Positions 1 through 9,400 are shown, counted from the first letter of the stretch. The stretch: DNA of 64,000 bases from Verrucolacustris sp044348085 (GCA_044348085.1 JBIKTM010000002.1:81233-145232); one strand, 5' to 3'. Numbers and translations: made by a program. The notes: generated from the letters alone by a model not told the origin.

Positions 1-1004
1 CGGTTGAAGGCAGCGGAAAGACGATCCGCTATGCTTTCTGCTAGTAAGGAGATTTGACCGATATTCTCCATTGTGAAGGCCCAAGCTGAAGAGATACTAT
101 ATTGATCACTATAGTTTCGCACTAAACGAAAAAATAAGCCCATCACAAAGGCAAAGGGCAAGAAAAAGCATGAAATAATTGCCACTACTGGTGAAGGAAA
201 GAAAATACTTTGCCTAGGAATTGACCCTAATAAAGCCAATGGATAAATTAGTCCAAAGCTAAATAATGAAATTAGTGATCCCTTGCTTCCACTAGTCGTC
301 CTAAATACTATATATCCGATTGCTAAAAGAAAATATAAAAGTGTGGTTTTTTTTGTTGGGGCACTGTCTTGGGATCGACCTCTGTAGTGCAATATTAAGA
401 AAAGGCCTGTGAATAGTGCAGCATCGTTAGTAATAAATCGAGAAAGCTCACCTATTATATTTCCAGAAACTTTTGTAACGAATACCGAGAAAAGGTTGTC
501 ATATATCTCGCCATAGATAATTAATGCCATACCAACATATGGCGCAGTTTTGTATTTTAGAAATGAAGGCAAAGAAAACCCTTCTCGAGTTCTGATGGCA
601 AGTATTTTAACCGCACAGAAGAATGAAATATAGAATATTGCTAACAATACTAACGCTTTTGTCAGAAGAGTCACAGAGGGGGTGAAGGGCTCAATAGATA
701 GTCCAGTCGTAGGAAAATATTTTGGGTACTGGCAAGCCATAAATGTTACTGGCAGCTCAATATAAAAGATACTGAAGGTTAGAAAAATCAGTACAAAAGG
801 GTCGGTGGAACTGCGAAGTATCCAGCGAAAGGCCAGAATGAAAAGAGTGAAACCCAAGGCCGGTATCGTGACACAGCCTAATTGTCCAAATAGGAGAATG
901 GCGATAGAAAATGCCACGACCATCATTAAACATATTCGATAATAATTTCTAAATAGTTTTGCGCAGGGAATCGCGTGCAAGACTTTATTTTTTGAAATAT
1001 TCAT
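1..1004 (-). CDS. Wzy-like polysaccharide polymerase, partial (runs off left edge)
   Basis: An open frame begins with ATG at 1004 (MNISKNKVLHAIPC...) and stays open for 334 codons to the edge of the window, so the C-terminus is missing. Several hydrophobic stretches are visible (for example LMMVVAFSIAILLFG and ALVLLAIFYISFFCAV), separated by short polar loops. Its place at the downstream end of an O-antigen-type cluster, next to glycosyltransferase-like genes, suggests an O-antigen or oligosaccharide repeat-unit polymerase in the inner membrane. Wzy proteins share little sequence, so this rests on topology and context. An unrelated polytopic glycosyltransferase is the main alternative. The DNA is notably A+T rich. 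Confidence 0.6.
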   Translation of the reverse strand, partial: MNISKNKVLHAIPCAKLFRNYYRICLMMVVAFSIAILLFGQLGCVTIPALGFTLFILAFRWILRSSTDPFVLIFLTFSIFYIELPVTFMACQYPKYFPTTGLSIEPFTPSVTLLTKALVLLAIFYISFFCAVKILAIRTREGFSLPSFLKYKTAPYVGMALIIYGEIYDNLFSVFVTKVSGNIIGELSRFITNDAALFTGLFLILHYRGRSQDSAPTKKTTLLYFLLAIGYIVFRTTSGSKGSLISLFSFGLIYPLALLGSIPRQSIFFPSPVVAIISCFFLPFAFVMGLFFRLVRNYSDQYSISSAWAFTMENIGQISLLAESIADRLSAAFN

Positions 1005-1008
1005 TGTT

Positions 1009-2928
1009 TTAGGAATAGTTGCGGATCTTTTTGGTCTTTAGATCTATCACAAGCAGTCTTTTCCATCTTTGCAGATCTTCAGACAGACAAAAGTAATCAC
1101 GCTGCTTGTTTGCCTTTTCGACTGCAGATTTGAATAAACTTGCTTTTAACTGTTTGCCGGAAAATACATAAGTGTTTTTGCTCAAACCCCGCAGAGGACT
1201 AAAGTTGAATCTGTTGCCATCCAGCATTGTTAAGATCTTTTTACCGGCCAAATACCCATCAACAGCGATTGATGAAGCATTGCTGCAAAAGATTACATCC
1301 ACGCTCTTTAGCAATTTCACAAGTTCACCCCTTTCAACCAACCTCTGCCACCGATGATATATCCCAGAACTTAAGTCGGAGGCTGGGTGTGGGCGAACTA
1401 CTATTTTCCACTTTTTTTGGATGGATGTGGTTGCTTCAGCAACCCATTCAAGTTGTATTTTTGTGTTAGTATCAAGTAAGTCTGTAGCAACCAGTAAGAC
1501 GGATTTCTTATTAAGTTTTATGAAACTTTTATTTGTCACTTCATGTAACACTTTTGATTCACCCCTATTTATAAATCGTAATGCTTCAACTTCAATGAGG
1601 CGATCCACTGGCCCTAGGCCCGTATCATAAGCCCTTCTGGCAGCAGGCCCATTAACTGCAACTTTATCTGGTTTTGGAAGCGTATTTTTATCATTGTTTT
1701 CAAAGGTCCTCGGGTCATAAAAATATCGAAGATCCCAAAATCGAATAGTTGTATGTGGGGTGCCAATGATTTTTCCATGCCCATTCGACCTCCATGCGTG
1801 CAGTAGGGCGATTTCCCAAGGTTGATTTTCCTGAATATAGATTCCCATGCGTTGCTTGGGAATAGAACACAGAAATGCCTCGAGGGCGTTTAGCTGGCAA
1901 AGTACGCTGGCTGCTTCTTTTCCGTATAGCGACTTTTCCCAATCATTTTGTAGAATATGACTAAATGAAAATCGCGAACCTTGCGGGAAACAGACTGGAA
2001 TTTTCCTTACAGGAAAACCCTTCCAAATAAGTCTACAAAAGTCGAATAGCGTTCGAAACAAACACTTAAGATCAAAATGGGCATCAATCAGGAAATGCTT
2101 TTCTGTTGTATTCTTATTAAGTTCGCCAATTACATTTTTCGCGCTGGTAGTATTCGGTGTTGCGTGGTGCTTGTAAAAGAAATGCCCCCAGTTCGCTTTT
2201 GAGCCAAGGTTTCGGATTAGGTTCGGGAGCTTCGTCCAATAGCTGGATTGAAACGTTACGCTATTAGCTGATGGCTTATTAAAATGTGTGAGAATGTCAA
2301 ACAACATAATTCCTTCATGAAATGCGTCTCGCGCCGTTACACCTTGTCGCTGAAGGGGCAATCGACGCATATAGTACAGGAAAGCCGAGCAGAATCCTAC
2401 AAGAGGTTCTGAGACACGATTCATAATAAAACGCCAATTCACAGATGTTGACAAGCAGGGTTTTAATAGGGTGACCTCAAATTCACGTTTCTTCTTGATA
2501 CACCATGAACGGAATTCATATGCGAGTTCCGAATCGGGAGTTACAACTTTGATTTTTCGGACATTGGGAGAACGACAAATATCTTCACATGCCAGCAGCC
2601 GAATGGCGTGATAGATATTTGGCGATGCTGCATAGGTACATTTCTGGGCTAGTAATGTCATCCACCAGAAACTGAACCCTGGTCGAATTTCAAGGTAATC
2701 TACGATTCGCTTTCCTTTGACCTTTGTCTCTCCCAGATCATAAATCCACGCCAAGTAACGAGCGCGCAGACTTTCAGCGTTGTCTTCAACAAGACATGGG
2801 ATAGATACAACACCGTTGCGCCCCTTTGTGTCGTAATTGCGCCAGAGAACTGTCAACCAATTCCCTTCGGGTGGCTCGCCATCACTATCCCAGATTAGGA
2901 CAGTTGTCTGCTTGAAGATTTTTGTCAG
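1009..2928 (-). CDS. Large surface-carbohydrate biosynthesis protein (GT-B-like C-terminus)
   Basis: This soluble protein of about 640 residues resembles the TIGR04326-type surface carbohydrate biosynthesis proteins of O-antigen loci (recalled, not searched). The C-terminal third has a GT-B-like pattern: VVRPHPASDL, then DVIFCSNASSIAVDGYLAGK, a typical donor-binding region. The N-terminus includes RPGFSFWWMTLLAQK. The first usual start codon is TTG at 2856, but the frame stays open upstream and encodes QTTVLIWDSDGEPPEGNW directly joined to LTVLWRNYD. That looks like genuine protein, so I place the start at a CTG at 2928, 10 bases after the preceding cytidylyltransferase stops. The exact initiator is uncertain. 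The likely role is transfer or assembly of a glycan residue in the cytoplasm. Confidence 0.65.
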   Translation of the reverse strand: MTKIFKQTTVLIWDSDGEPPEGNWLTVLWRNYDTKGRNGVVSIPCLVEDNAESLRARYLAWIYDLGETKVKGKRIVDYLEIRPGFSFWWMTLLAQKCTYAASPNIYHAIRLLACEDICRSPNVRKIKVVTPDSELAYEFRSWCIKKKREFEVTLLKPCLSTSVNWRFIMNRVSEPLVGFCSAFLYYMRRLPLQRQGVTARDAFHEGIMLFDILTHFNKPSANSVTFQSSYWTKLPNLIRNLGSKANWGHFFYKHHATPNTTSAKNVIGELNKNTTEKHFLIDAHFDLKCLFRTLFDFCRLIWKGFPVRKIPVCFPQGSRFSFSHILQNDWEKSLYGKEAASVLCQLNALEAFLCSIPKQRMGIYIQENQPWEIALLHAWRSNGHGKIIGTPHTTIRFWDLRYFYDPRTFENNDKNTLPKPDKVAVNGPAARRAYDTGLGPVDRLIEVEALRFINRGESKVLHEVTNKSFIKLNKKSVLLVATDLLDTNTKIQLEWVAEATTSIQKKWKIVVRPHPASDLSSGIYHRWQRLVERGELVKLLKSVDVIFCSNASSIAVDGYLAGKKILTMLDGNRFNFSPLRGLSKNTYVFSGKQLKASLFKSAVEKANKQRDYFCLSEDLQRWKRLLVIDLKTKKIRNYS

Positions 2929-2938
2929 GACAGTTTTT

Positions 2939-3691
2939 TTAAAGGGGCGGCATTATCGCCATGATTTTTTCAAGGCGGTGAAGATCTTGCGGAGTATCCA
3001 CTGAGTAGGTCGCGTGCTTGGTTGGAACCATGCGAATCTTCATTCCATGCTCCAAAATCCGCATCATGTCCACCGATTCAGCAACTTCGAGCGGAGTGGG
3101 TGTCAATCGGGTATAATCCAATAGGAAGTCTCGGCGGAATGGAATGACGCACACCTGCTTGCCCATCGGAATCCTGTCGATCTTGCACCGGGTTGGAATA
3201 GGTTCGCGGGAAAAATAAAGGGCATTCCCCTCAAGATCACAGACGACCTTGATACAGTTTCGATCTTCAAACTCTTCTATATCGTCAACCCTACCCAACA
3301 AATTAGTAATCTGAATCCTTGAGTTGGTCAACATCGGTGCTAACGCTTCATCAATCATTTCAGGGTGCGTCATCGGTTCATCTCCTTGCACAAGCACCAC
3401 AATATCATACTTTGTCCTGTTCATTTTTTCTATTATGCTCAGTGCTTCTGCGCAACGATCTGAAGCCCTCTCATGTTGGTCACTTGTCATGACCGCAGTC
3501 CCACCAATCGATTCAATGTAATCAAAGATCTCCTTGTCACATGTCGCGACCGCAGTCGCAGTGAGCTGTGCAGATTTCGAGACACGTTCAAAGACATGAC
3601 CGATCATGGGTTTGCCAAGGATACGAGCCATTGGCTTGCCGGGGAATCGACTACTGCCCATACGGGCGGGTATAAGAGCGAGAATTTTCAA
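2939..3691 (-). CDS. KdsB-like CMP-sugar (ulosonic acid) cytidylyltransferase
   Basis: The N-terminus reads ALIPARMGSSRFPGKPM, the nucleotide-binding signature of the CMP-Kdo/CMP-sialate synthetases, followed by VLVQGDEPMTHPEMIDEA. At 250 residues it matches KdsB. It should activate a 2-keto-3-deoxy sugar acid with CTP to give a CMP-sugar in the cytoplasm. It lies inside the glycan locus near an HpcH/HpaI aldolase (6572-7345) that could make such an acid, so the substrate may be a special ulosonic acid rather than core Kdo. This is one of two cytidylyltransferases in the locus (the other is at 14926). Start ATG at 3691, 23 bases after the epimerase stop. Confidence 0.8.
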   Translation of the reverse strand: MKILALIPARMGSSRFPGKPMARILGKPMIGHVFERVSKSAQLTATAVATCDKEIFDYIESIGGTAVMTSDQHERASDRCAEALSIIEKMNRTKYDIVVLVQGDEPMTHPEMIDEALAPMLTNSRIQITNLLGRVDDIEEFEDRNCIKVVCDLEGNALYFSREPIPTRCKIDRIPMGKQVCVIPFRRDFLLDYTRLTPTPLEVAESVDMMRILEHGMKIRMVPTKHATYSVDTPQDLHRLEKIMAIMPPL

Positions 3692-3714
3692 GAGAGTAGA
3701 CTTATAGGTGGTGT

Positions 3715-4632
3715 CTATATTTGTGCTTTTGCTGCGGTTAGAAATATCTGCAACCCGCGATTAAGTTGTATGGTTGCCTCAAATCCTAAAAGTCCTCTCA
3801 TTGCATCAGTATTTGAATAGATTCCAGATTGATCACCCATGGTTGAGCTACTGATAAAGGAGGTACTGTTAGGGAGTAGATTATGAATGTGTTTGAGCAG
3901 TTCACTAATGCTTGTACGAATTCCAGTGCCGATGTTAATTGCATTATTTAATGCTTCTCTTCGGGTAGATGCACGATACCAGGCCTCAACAACGTCATCG
4001 ATGAATATAAAGTCTCTGAATCGCTCTAGACCACCCTTCACCTCAATCCGACCAGAAACCAAAGCTTGCGCTAAGTAAATACTGACCATTCCCTGTCGCA
4101 AGTTTCTTAGATCCTGTCCAGGTCCATACACATTGAACATTCTCATGGCAACGAACGGCAATTTGTTTTGATATATGCGAAGATAATTTTCTGAGCAAAG
4201 TTTACCTGCTCCATAGCATGACAGCGGTTTTGGATGATGAGATTCGGTTGTCGGGGCATCTGGCACTGCTCCATACACAGACATTGAACTAGCATAAATA
4301 ATTCGCTCAGCGCGAATCTGGATTCCATAATCTATTAGCCGCAATGTTGAAACCACATTCATTTCAAGATCAGCGACAGGATCGTCGAAACTTATTTCAC
4401 CAGATGACTGACCCGCGAGATGTAGGATTTGTCGGCAGTCAGTCGGAAGACACTTAATCGTAGCCGGATCCTTGAGATCTCCTTGGATGAATTTAACCCC
4501 GTCCGGAATGTTCTCACGTTTTCCGCCAGAGAGGTCGTCGACACCCACAACCGAGTATCCCTCGGCAAGAAAACGCCTAGCAACATGAGAGGCTATAAAT
4601 CCCGCAACACCAGTAATAAGGACTTTTGTCAT
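3715..4632 (-). CDS. NAD-dependent epimerase/dehydratase (extended SDR)
   Basis: The extended SDR family shows a Rossmann glycine motif GVAGFIASHVARRF near residues 7-20, a serine in YASSMSVYGAVPD, and the YxxxK catalytic pair in CYGAGKLCSENY. At 305 residues it fits UDP-glucose 4-epimerase-like or GDP/dTDP-sugar 4,6-dehydratase-like enzymes that make nucleotide-sugar precursors. Sequence alone does not give the substrate. It is transcribed with its neighbours: the upstream methyltransferase stops 10 bases before its ATG, and the cytidylyltransferase follows. Confidence 0.8.
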   Translation of the reverse strand: MTKVLITGVAGFIASHVARRFLAEGYSVVGVDDLSGGKRENIPDGVKFIQGDLKDPATIKCLPTDCRQILHLAGQSSGEISFDDPVADLEMNVVSTLRLIDYGIQIRAERIIYASSMSVYGAVPDAPTTESHHPKPLSCYGAGKLCSENYLRIYQNKLPFVAMRMFNVYGPGQDLRNLRQGMVSIYLAQALVSGRIEVKGGLERFRDFIFIDDVVEAWYRASTRREALNNAINIGTGIRTSISELLKHIHNLLPNSTSFISSSTMGDQSGIYSNTDAMRGLLGFEATIQLNRGLQIFLTAAKAQI

Positions 4633-4642
4633 ATTGATTGGC

Positions 4643-5674
4643 TTAACCCTTCGTGATAATCCCGATCAGTGTGTCGCATTTACCTTCACGAATAAGTGTC
4701 TGCTTGTAGAAATTATTGAGCTCTGGTCCAAAGATCTTAGAAAATCGATCCATACCTCCAGGCTTGCCATCACGCGCCCAGATAAGGTGATTCGACAAAT
4801 CATAGCGTTGATCAAATTCAATTTCGTACGACGCCCCTAGTTGATCGAGCAAAAAGCGTAATGACTTTTCACTAAAATACCAAGGGTGTGCTACTGACCA
4901 ATAAAATCGCTCAAATGCCGGTATGTCGTAGACGGAGTGAAGGGGGTCGGCAACATTGGGAATTTCAAAGACTAGTTTTCCGCTCGGCCTTAAAAGGTCT
5001 AATAATGATTTAAGAAACTGCAGTGGCTTACTAATATGCTCCAGAACAAAGAAATGCTGGATAAAATCAAATTGTCGCTTTGGTGATTCTAAAACAAGCT
5101 TTTCAATAGAGCTATACACCTGAATGCCTTGTTGTCGCACAAAGTCACCAAAAAGACCAGAAGGCTCGACTCCGACACAGGTATGCCCATTTTTCATAAG
5201 TGGGTACAACATAAAGCCTGATGAACAACCGACTTCTAAGACGCTCGCGTTTTGTGGCAAATGAAAGCTCACATATTTCATTCGTCGAATGCGAGTTGGC
5301 TCATTAGCTTTGATGTGACTCTCACACCCCTGCCATCCTCCGCTCGCACCGCTTCTTCCTTCCATAAAACCCTCAAACTCAGCACTGTAGAATTTTGCTT
5401 CCTCTTCGGGAGTTAATCCAGGGTACTGATAGCGAACATCGCAATGCCGACAATGGAAAAAGGCGCTCTTTTTGTACCTATCGCCATAGACATGACGCGT
5501 AACAACTTTCTGAGCCTTTTTGTCGGCATTACAAAGTGGGCAGTTCGCTGGTATCGTCAAATGTAACCTTTCAGGGTTTGCTAACAGGAGATTTAATGTC
5601 CTACGGGCATTGGCAAACAACCCACATATGACTTGAGCGGCCTTGCTCTGAAATGAAAGTTTGCCATAACTCAC
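4643..5674 (-). CDS. Class I SAM-dependent methyltransferase with N-terminal zinc-ribbon-like cysteines
   Basis: CPLCN near residue 45 and FHCRHCD about 30 residues later form two CxxC pairs, a likely zinc ribbon. The SAM-binding motif I is VLEVGCSSGFML and a post-motif reads FDFIQHFFVLEHISKP. This is the Methyltransf_23-type layout found in sugar O- or C-methyltransferases of surface-glycan clusters. The GTG at 5674 overlaps the upstream methyltransferase by 74 bases; no better ATG precedes the cysteine motif, so the real start may be an internal TTG. Target unknown, most likely a nucleotide sugar or glycan. Confidence 0.75.
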   Translation of the reverse strand: MSYGKLSFQSKAAQVICGLFANARRTLNLLLANPERLHLTIPANCPLCNADKKAQKVVTRHVYGDRYKKSAFFHCRHCDVRYQYPGLTPEEEAKFYSAEFEGFMEGRSGASGGWQGCESHIKANEPTRIRRMKYVSFHLPQNASVLEVGCSSGFMLYPLMKNGHTCVGVEPSGLFGDFVRQQGIQVYSSIEKLVLESPKRQFDFIQHFFVLEHISKPLQFLKSLLDLLRPSGKLVFEIPNVADPLHSVYDIPAFERFYWSVAHPWYFSEKSLRFLLDQLGASYEIEFDQRYDLSNHLIWARDGKPGGMDRFSKIFGPELNNFYKQTLIREGKCDTLIGIITKG

Positions 5675-6575
5675 GCTCGGAGGGTGTTGCTTGGTGAATA
5701 AAGGACTTCCAGAATCTATCTTTTATTTTTTTTCGGTTGTTCGCAAGGATATCGAGATCCAGTTTTCCTGGAGTGCTAATTTCCAGCACTTTCATTTGCA
5801 TTCTTTCAAGAAAGATCTTTATGGAAATTGGATTAAAGAAATTCAAGTGTTGGAGTGAAATTGAATTTGACTCATCCCAGAGGGCTCGAATATCAACACC
5901 AGTTCCAGATAATGTCGTAAATATAAAAATATCTCCTGAGCGCATAAGCGAGTATAAACGATCAATAAAGAAGCTTGGGTCATGAAGATGCTCAAATAGC
6001 TCAAAACTAATAAATGCTTTTGGACTTTTAGATAAGTCAGTACGTTTGACTTTTTCTAGGAATTGCTGGATAACAGTAAATCTTTTTTGACGGCAAATCT
6101 CAGCTAAGTCTGGACCTGGCTCAATAATGACCACCGAAGACCCGCTTATCTTCTGATATTCCTCAGCAAAGATTCCATACCCCCCCCCAATATCAACTAT
6201 TTCCAGTTTTTTAAGTTGGTACCGATCAAGAATCGATTGCACTTCAAGTGCTTTGGGTTTCCATAACCGCGCGCGACGTGCAGTTTCTGTTGCCTTGTAG
6301 AAAGTTGTCGCGAAATATTTCGAAGAATCTGAATTCTGGTAGTACTTGAAAAAAGCCTCTGCTTTAGGTCTGGGGCTTGCATAAATAGTTTGGCAATTTG
6401 GACATTCATCATAAGAAAACCCATGTTTTTTGAAGACAAAAACTCCATCACGACGACAGGCAGGACAGGAAATTTTATTCTTTGCTCCAACGCCGAAATA
6501 TTTATCCGCGTCTAATGATGCCAGACGCAGATACTCGTCAAATATGGCTTGCGGCCTGATGTCCTCTTCCTTCAC
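5601..6575 (-). CDS. SAM-dependent methyltransferase with zinc-ribbon-like N-terminus
   Basis: It has the same domain order as its downstream neighbour. CPACRRDGVFVF and DECPNCQTIYASPRP (residues about 37-70) form two CxxC pairs, followed by SAM motif I IVDIGGGYGIFAEEY and SFELFEHLHDP. The start is GTG at 6575, overlapping the aldolase stop in a GTGA arrangement that implies translational coupling. Two adjacent related methyltransferases suggest sequential methylation of one glycan or an old duplication. They are not close in sequence outside the motifs. Confidence 0.75.
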   Translation of the reverse strand: MKEEDIRPQAIFDEYLRLASLDADKYFGVGAKNKISCPACRRDGVFVFKKHGFSYDECPNCQTIYASPRPKAEAFFKYYQNSDSSKYFATTFYKATETARRARLWKPKALEVQSILDRYQLKKLEIVDIGGGYGIFAEEYQKISGSSVVIIEPGPDLAEICRQKRFTVIQQFLEKVKRTDLSKSPKAFISFELFEHLHDPSFFIDRLYSLMRSGDIFIFTTLSGTGVDIRALWDESNSISLQHLNFFNPISIKIFLERMQMKVLEISTPGKLDLDILANNRKKIKDRFWKSFIHQATPSERELWQTFISEQGRSSHMWVVCQCP

Positions 6576-7345
6576 AAATTTCTTTTAATTTTTGGAGAAG
6601 AGCTCGTCGACCATAAAAACATAGCATCCGTCGAGTAAACTACAAACTGATAGCCTTCTTGAATCCGATTGTTGATGTCTCGAATTTCTGGTGTGATGAC
6701 ATGAATACCGGATGGAACTTTATTTTTTCGGCATATGCTCCTAATTCTTTGCATCGTTTTTTTGAAGGCAGGATGTTCGAATCTACCGGTCAGCCCCATT
6801 GAGGCCGACAAATCATAAGGCCCTATCAAAATTGCATCCAGTCCCTCAACCGAGAGTATTTCTTCTAAGTTATCAACCGCCCGCGTGTGTTCTATCATAG
6901 CTACCAACAAAGGGGCCTGAGCCTCTTCGCGATAAGTTTCAAAATTCTTGCCAAAGAGATTCGCTCGGGAAAACCCAACACCACGTGTTCCTGCTGGCGG
7001 CCAGCAACTTGCGTTTCTCACTTCTATTAATTGTTCGCCCGTTTCAACCATAGGAACGATCACTCCCCCAGCTCCCGCATCGAGCACCTGCTTACACTCT
7101 TTCGCATCCCCTCGGGCTAACCGAACAAGTGGTAATGTGCCACCAAGCTCCAAAGCACGGAATAAATCGGGTAACTGCGCCACAGTGATTGATCCGTGTT
7201 CCATATCAACCGCCACCCAGTCGTACCCAGCATTCCCCATGATTTCAGCCACGGATCCGTGAGGGATTTGCATCCAGCTTCCTATACTACACTTTCCTTT
7301 ATCCATTTTTGTTCGAATAGCACGGATTCCTTTGATTTTGTTCAT
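6572..7345 (-). CDS. HpcH/HpaI-family class II aldolase
   Basis: Family motifs are clear: WVAVDMEHGSI (residues about 40-50), VPMVETGEQL, and AILIGPYDLSASMGLTGRF. These residues bind the divalent metal and the pyruvate enolate in 2-keto-3-deoxy acid aldolases. At 257 residues it is normal size. In catabolism these enzymes cleave keto-deoxy acids; inside a glycan locus with a KdsB-like cytidylyltransferase it may run the other way, condensing pyruvate with an aldehyde to make a ulosonic acid (inference). Its stop overlaps the next GTG start by 4 bases. Confidence 0.8.
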   Translation of the reverse strand: MNKIKGIRAIRTKMDKGKCSIGSWMQIPHGSVAEIMGNAGYDWVAVDMEHGSITVAQLPDLFRALELGGTLPLVRLARGDAKECKQVLDAGAGGVIVPMVETGEQLIEVRNASCWPPAGTRGVGFSRANLFGKNFETYREEAQAPLLVAMIEHTRAVDNLEEILSVEGLDAILIGPYDLSASMGLTGRFEHPAFKKTMQRIRSICRKNKVPSGIHVITPEIRDINNRIQEGYQFVVYSTDAMFLWSTSSSPKIKRNL

Positions 7346-7493
7346 AATTTTTTGGGTTAGAAACGGATGCCAGTTAGCCCTTTTTTATTAATTTTTATTA
7401 TATTGATTCCCACGCAAAAGAAAGAAGGTTTGCCCATGCCTTGGTCTTTGCCTGATGGTTCCAAAATTTCCGTGAAAGACACTGCCGGTCGAT

Positions 7494-8324
7494 TTAATCT
7501 CGGACCCAAATCTGGTTATAAACTTCTCCAAAAGCAGAGTTGGCAATCATGGGAGCATGAAGCTTTGCCAGCAGGCGCAGGCCGGCTGCATTTAAGATCT
7601 GTTCGGCCTCCTTTCCTTGTTCTTCAAATCCATCATTGATCTCAATCAGCATTCCCCGGATTCGGGACAGAACTCCTGAGCCACCGCGAAGAATGATGTG
7701 CTCAATTCCATCCACGTCCATTTTGATGAAGTCGGGAGCGGGAAGACGTAACAGGCTGATCCCCTCGTCCATGCTGATGCCCAAAGTGGGAAACGAGAAG
7801 ATCTGGGCTAATGCTTGTCCATCCCAACCATAGTTCTGACCAAACGTGGAAAGCGCACCTCCCCATTCCGTGGTGGTCATTCGTAGTTGGTTCACCGCCA
7901 GCTTGTCGCTCAAGGCCAAAGGCACGATACTCACTCGCTCCTGTAAACTATTAAGAAAGAGGTTTCGAGCCAAAAGCTCCAGATTGAAGACGGAGGGCTC
8001 AAATGCGACTACTCGGCATTCCCTTTTTTTGGCCGCATAGATCGAGTAAAGACCCACATTGGCCCCGACATCCCAGAGGGTACAACCTTGGGGCAAGTGG
8101 TCTATCCAGTCCAGGGTTTCCGGCTCCTTGGTGGCGAAACTTTTTGCCCGAAATCGGTTGATTCGGTTGGGGACTGCAAACCGGAGGCTCACTCCACGAC
8201 TGGACACGCCTTGAGCCCTATCCATGCCGCCCTGGATGACCGCCTCAAGCACCGCTTCACCTATGCGGGTGGCACCGAAAAGCTGTGATGCTAAGGCAAT
8301 TAGTTTTCGTAGGCGCTGTTTCAT
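7494..8324 (-). CDS. FkbM-family SAM-dependent methyltransferase
   Basis: SAM motif I reads LWDVGANVGLYSIYAAK (residues about 77-93) and the FkbM hallmark FIKMDVDGIEHIILRG is present near residue 200. At 276 residues it is typical. FkbM methyltransferases O-methylate sugars and polyketides; here a glycan hydroxyl is the likely target. It is followed by 148 bases without a recognisable gene before the aldolase start, one of the larger gaps in the locus. Confidence 0.82.
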   Translation of the reverse strand: MKQRLRKLIALASQLFGATRIGEAVLEAVIQGGMDRAQGVSSRGVSLRFAVPNRINRFRAKSFATKEPETLDWIDHLPQGCTLWDVGANVGLYSIYAAKKRECRVVAFEPSVFNLELLARNLFLNSLQERVSIVPLALSDKLAVNQLRMTTTEWGGALSTFGQNYGWDGQALAQIFSFPTLGISMDEGISLLRLPAPDFIKMDVDGIEHIILRGGSGVLSRIRGMLIEINDGFEEQGKEAEQILNAAGLRLLAKLHAPMIANSAFGEVYNQIWVRD

Positions 8325-8401
8325 ATTTTAAATCTGAGTAGCTTCCTTAAAAGACATATCATCTTTGATGCGGGCTGGCTGCAGGAAAGGGACAAGAACA
8401 C

Positions 8402-9400
8402 TCACCTCTCGTTGCTGCTCCCAAACTCTCTTTGCAGATCGTATTCTTCTGTGGGAACTGGGCTCAGCAAGGGTTTTCCAAGGAGGAATCGAATAGCCTC
8501 TTCTGTGGCTTCAATTTCCATCCTTGTTCGGCAGTCAAGGCTCATTGAACCCATATGCGAGGTGAGCAGGCAATTTTCGAGGTCGGCAAGTGGGCCCTTG
8601 TAAGGTTCCTGCTCAAACACATCAATAGCCGCACCAGCAATTTTGTTATCTTTTAAAGCGTGGTAGAGAGCTTTTTCATCCACTACCCCTCCTCGGCTCG
8701 TATTGATCAAGAAGGCATCGGTATTCATCATACTAAGCTCTTTTACGCCCACAAGGCCCTTCGTCTTAAGCGTGAGCGGAACATGCAGGCTGATCAGGTC
8801 AGCCTGTTTAAAAATAATGTCTTTCGAGACCCACTCTAATTTAAACTCTCGGTTGAGCTCAAGCGTGGGCAATACATCGTTGACAAGGAGTCTTGGTGTT
8901 CCAAATCCTTGCGTTCGGCGAAGTACGCGGGCTCCAATCCGGCCTACCCCAATGATTCCGATCGTAATCTCGGCGATTCTGCGTCCGAAATAACGATTCC
9001 ACTTGCCTTGGTGCATTACTGAATTCGCGACATGAATATTGCGCAAAAGGCTGAGCATTAGGCCGATGGTAAGTTCTGCGACTGCAGGGGCTGGCGCATC
9101 CGGAGTGTAGGAGACCTTGATGTCCCTTTTCTCCGCAGCAACCAGGTCAACATTGTCGAGACCCACACCTACTCTTGAAATATGCTTAAGATGTGGAGCG
9201 CTCTTCATCACCTTCGCTGTAATCGGTTCGGTTCCTGCAATAATAACTCCCACATCTGCCACCATTCCAATTAACTCCTGTTCGGTTAATTTTCGGTTTA
9301 ACGGATTCAGTCGATAGTCCACACCATTTGCTTCCAGCATTTCCAATGGAAATCTGTTGCGATCAGAAAAAGGCGCCGTGGTTATAAGGGTTATTGACAT
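8402..9400 (-). CDS. D-3-phosphoglycerate dehydrogenase-like 2-hydroxyacid dehydrogenase
   Basis: The D-isomer 2-hydroxyacid dehydrogenase family is shown by the NAD-binding GIIGVGRIGARVLRR, INTSRGGVVDEKAL (with the catalytic Arg region), DVFEQEPYKGP, and LLTSHMGSMS carrying the catalytic His. At 332 residues it lacks the regulatory ACT domain of biosynthetic SerA. It probably oxidises or reduces a sugar-derived 2-hydroxy acid feeding the glycan pathway, in keeping with the neighbouring HpcH/HpaI aldolase; this is inference. Confidence 0.8.
   Translation of the reverse strand: MSITLITTAPFSDRNRFPLEMLEANGVDYRLNPLNRKLTEQELIGMVADVGVIIAGTEPITAKVMKSAPHLKHISRVGVGLDNVDLVAAEKRDIKVSYTPDAPAPAVAELTIGLMLSLLRNIHVANSVMHQGKWNRYFGRRIAEITIGIIGVGRIGARVLRRTQGFGTPRLLVNDVLPTLELNREFKLEWVSKDIIFKQADLISLHVPLTLKTKGLVGVKELSMMNTDAFLINTSRGGVVDEKALYHALKDNKIAGAAIDVFEQEPYKGPLADLENCLLTSHMGSMSLDCRTRMEIEATEEAIRFLLGKPLLSPVPTEEYDLQREFGSSNER

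Noticed and set aside
7367..7639. A 90-codon plus-strand frame starting with a hydrophobic stretch
   Set aside because: It overlaps the end of the FkbM methyltransferase on the other strand and the hydrophobic start is short; not convincing.
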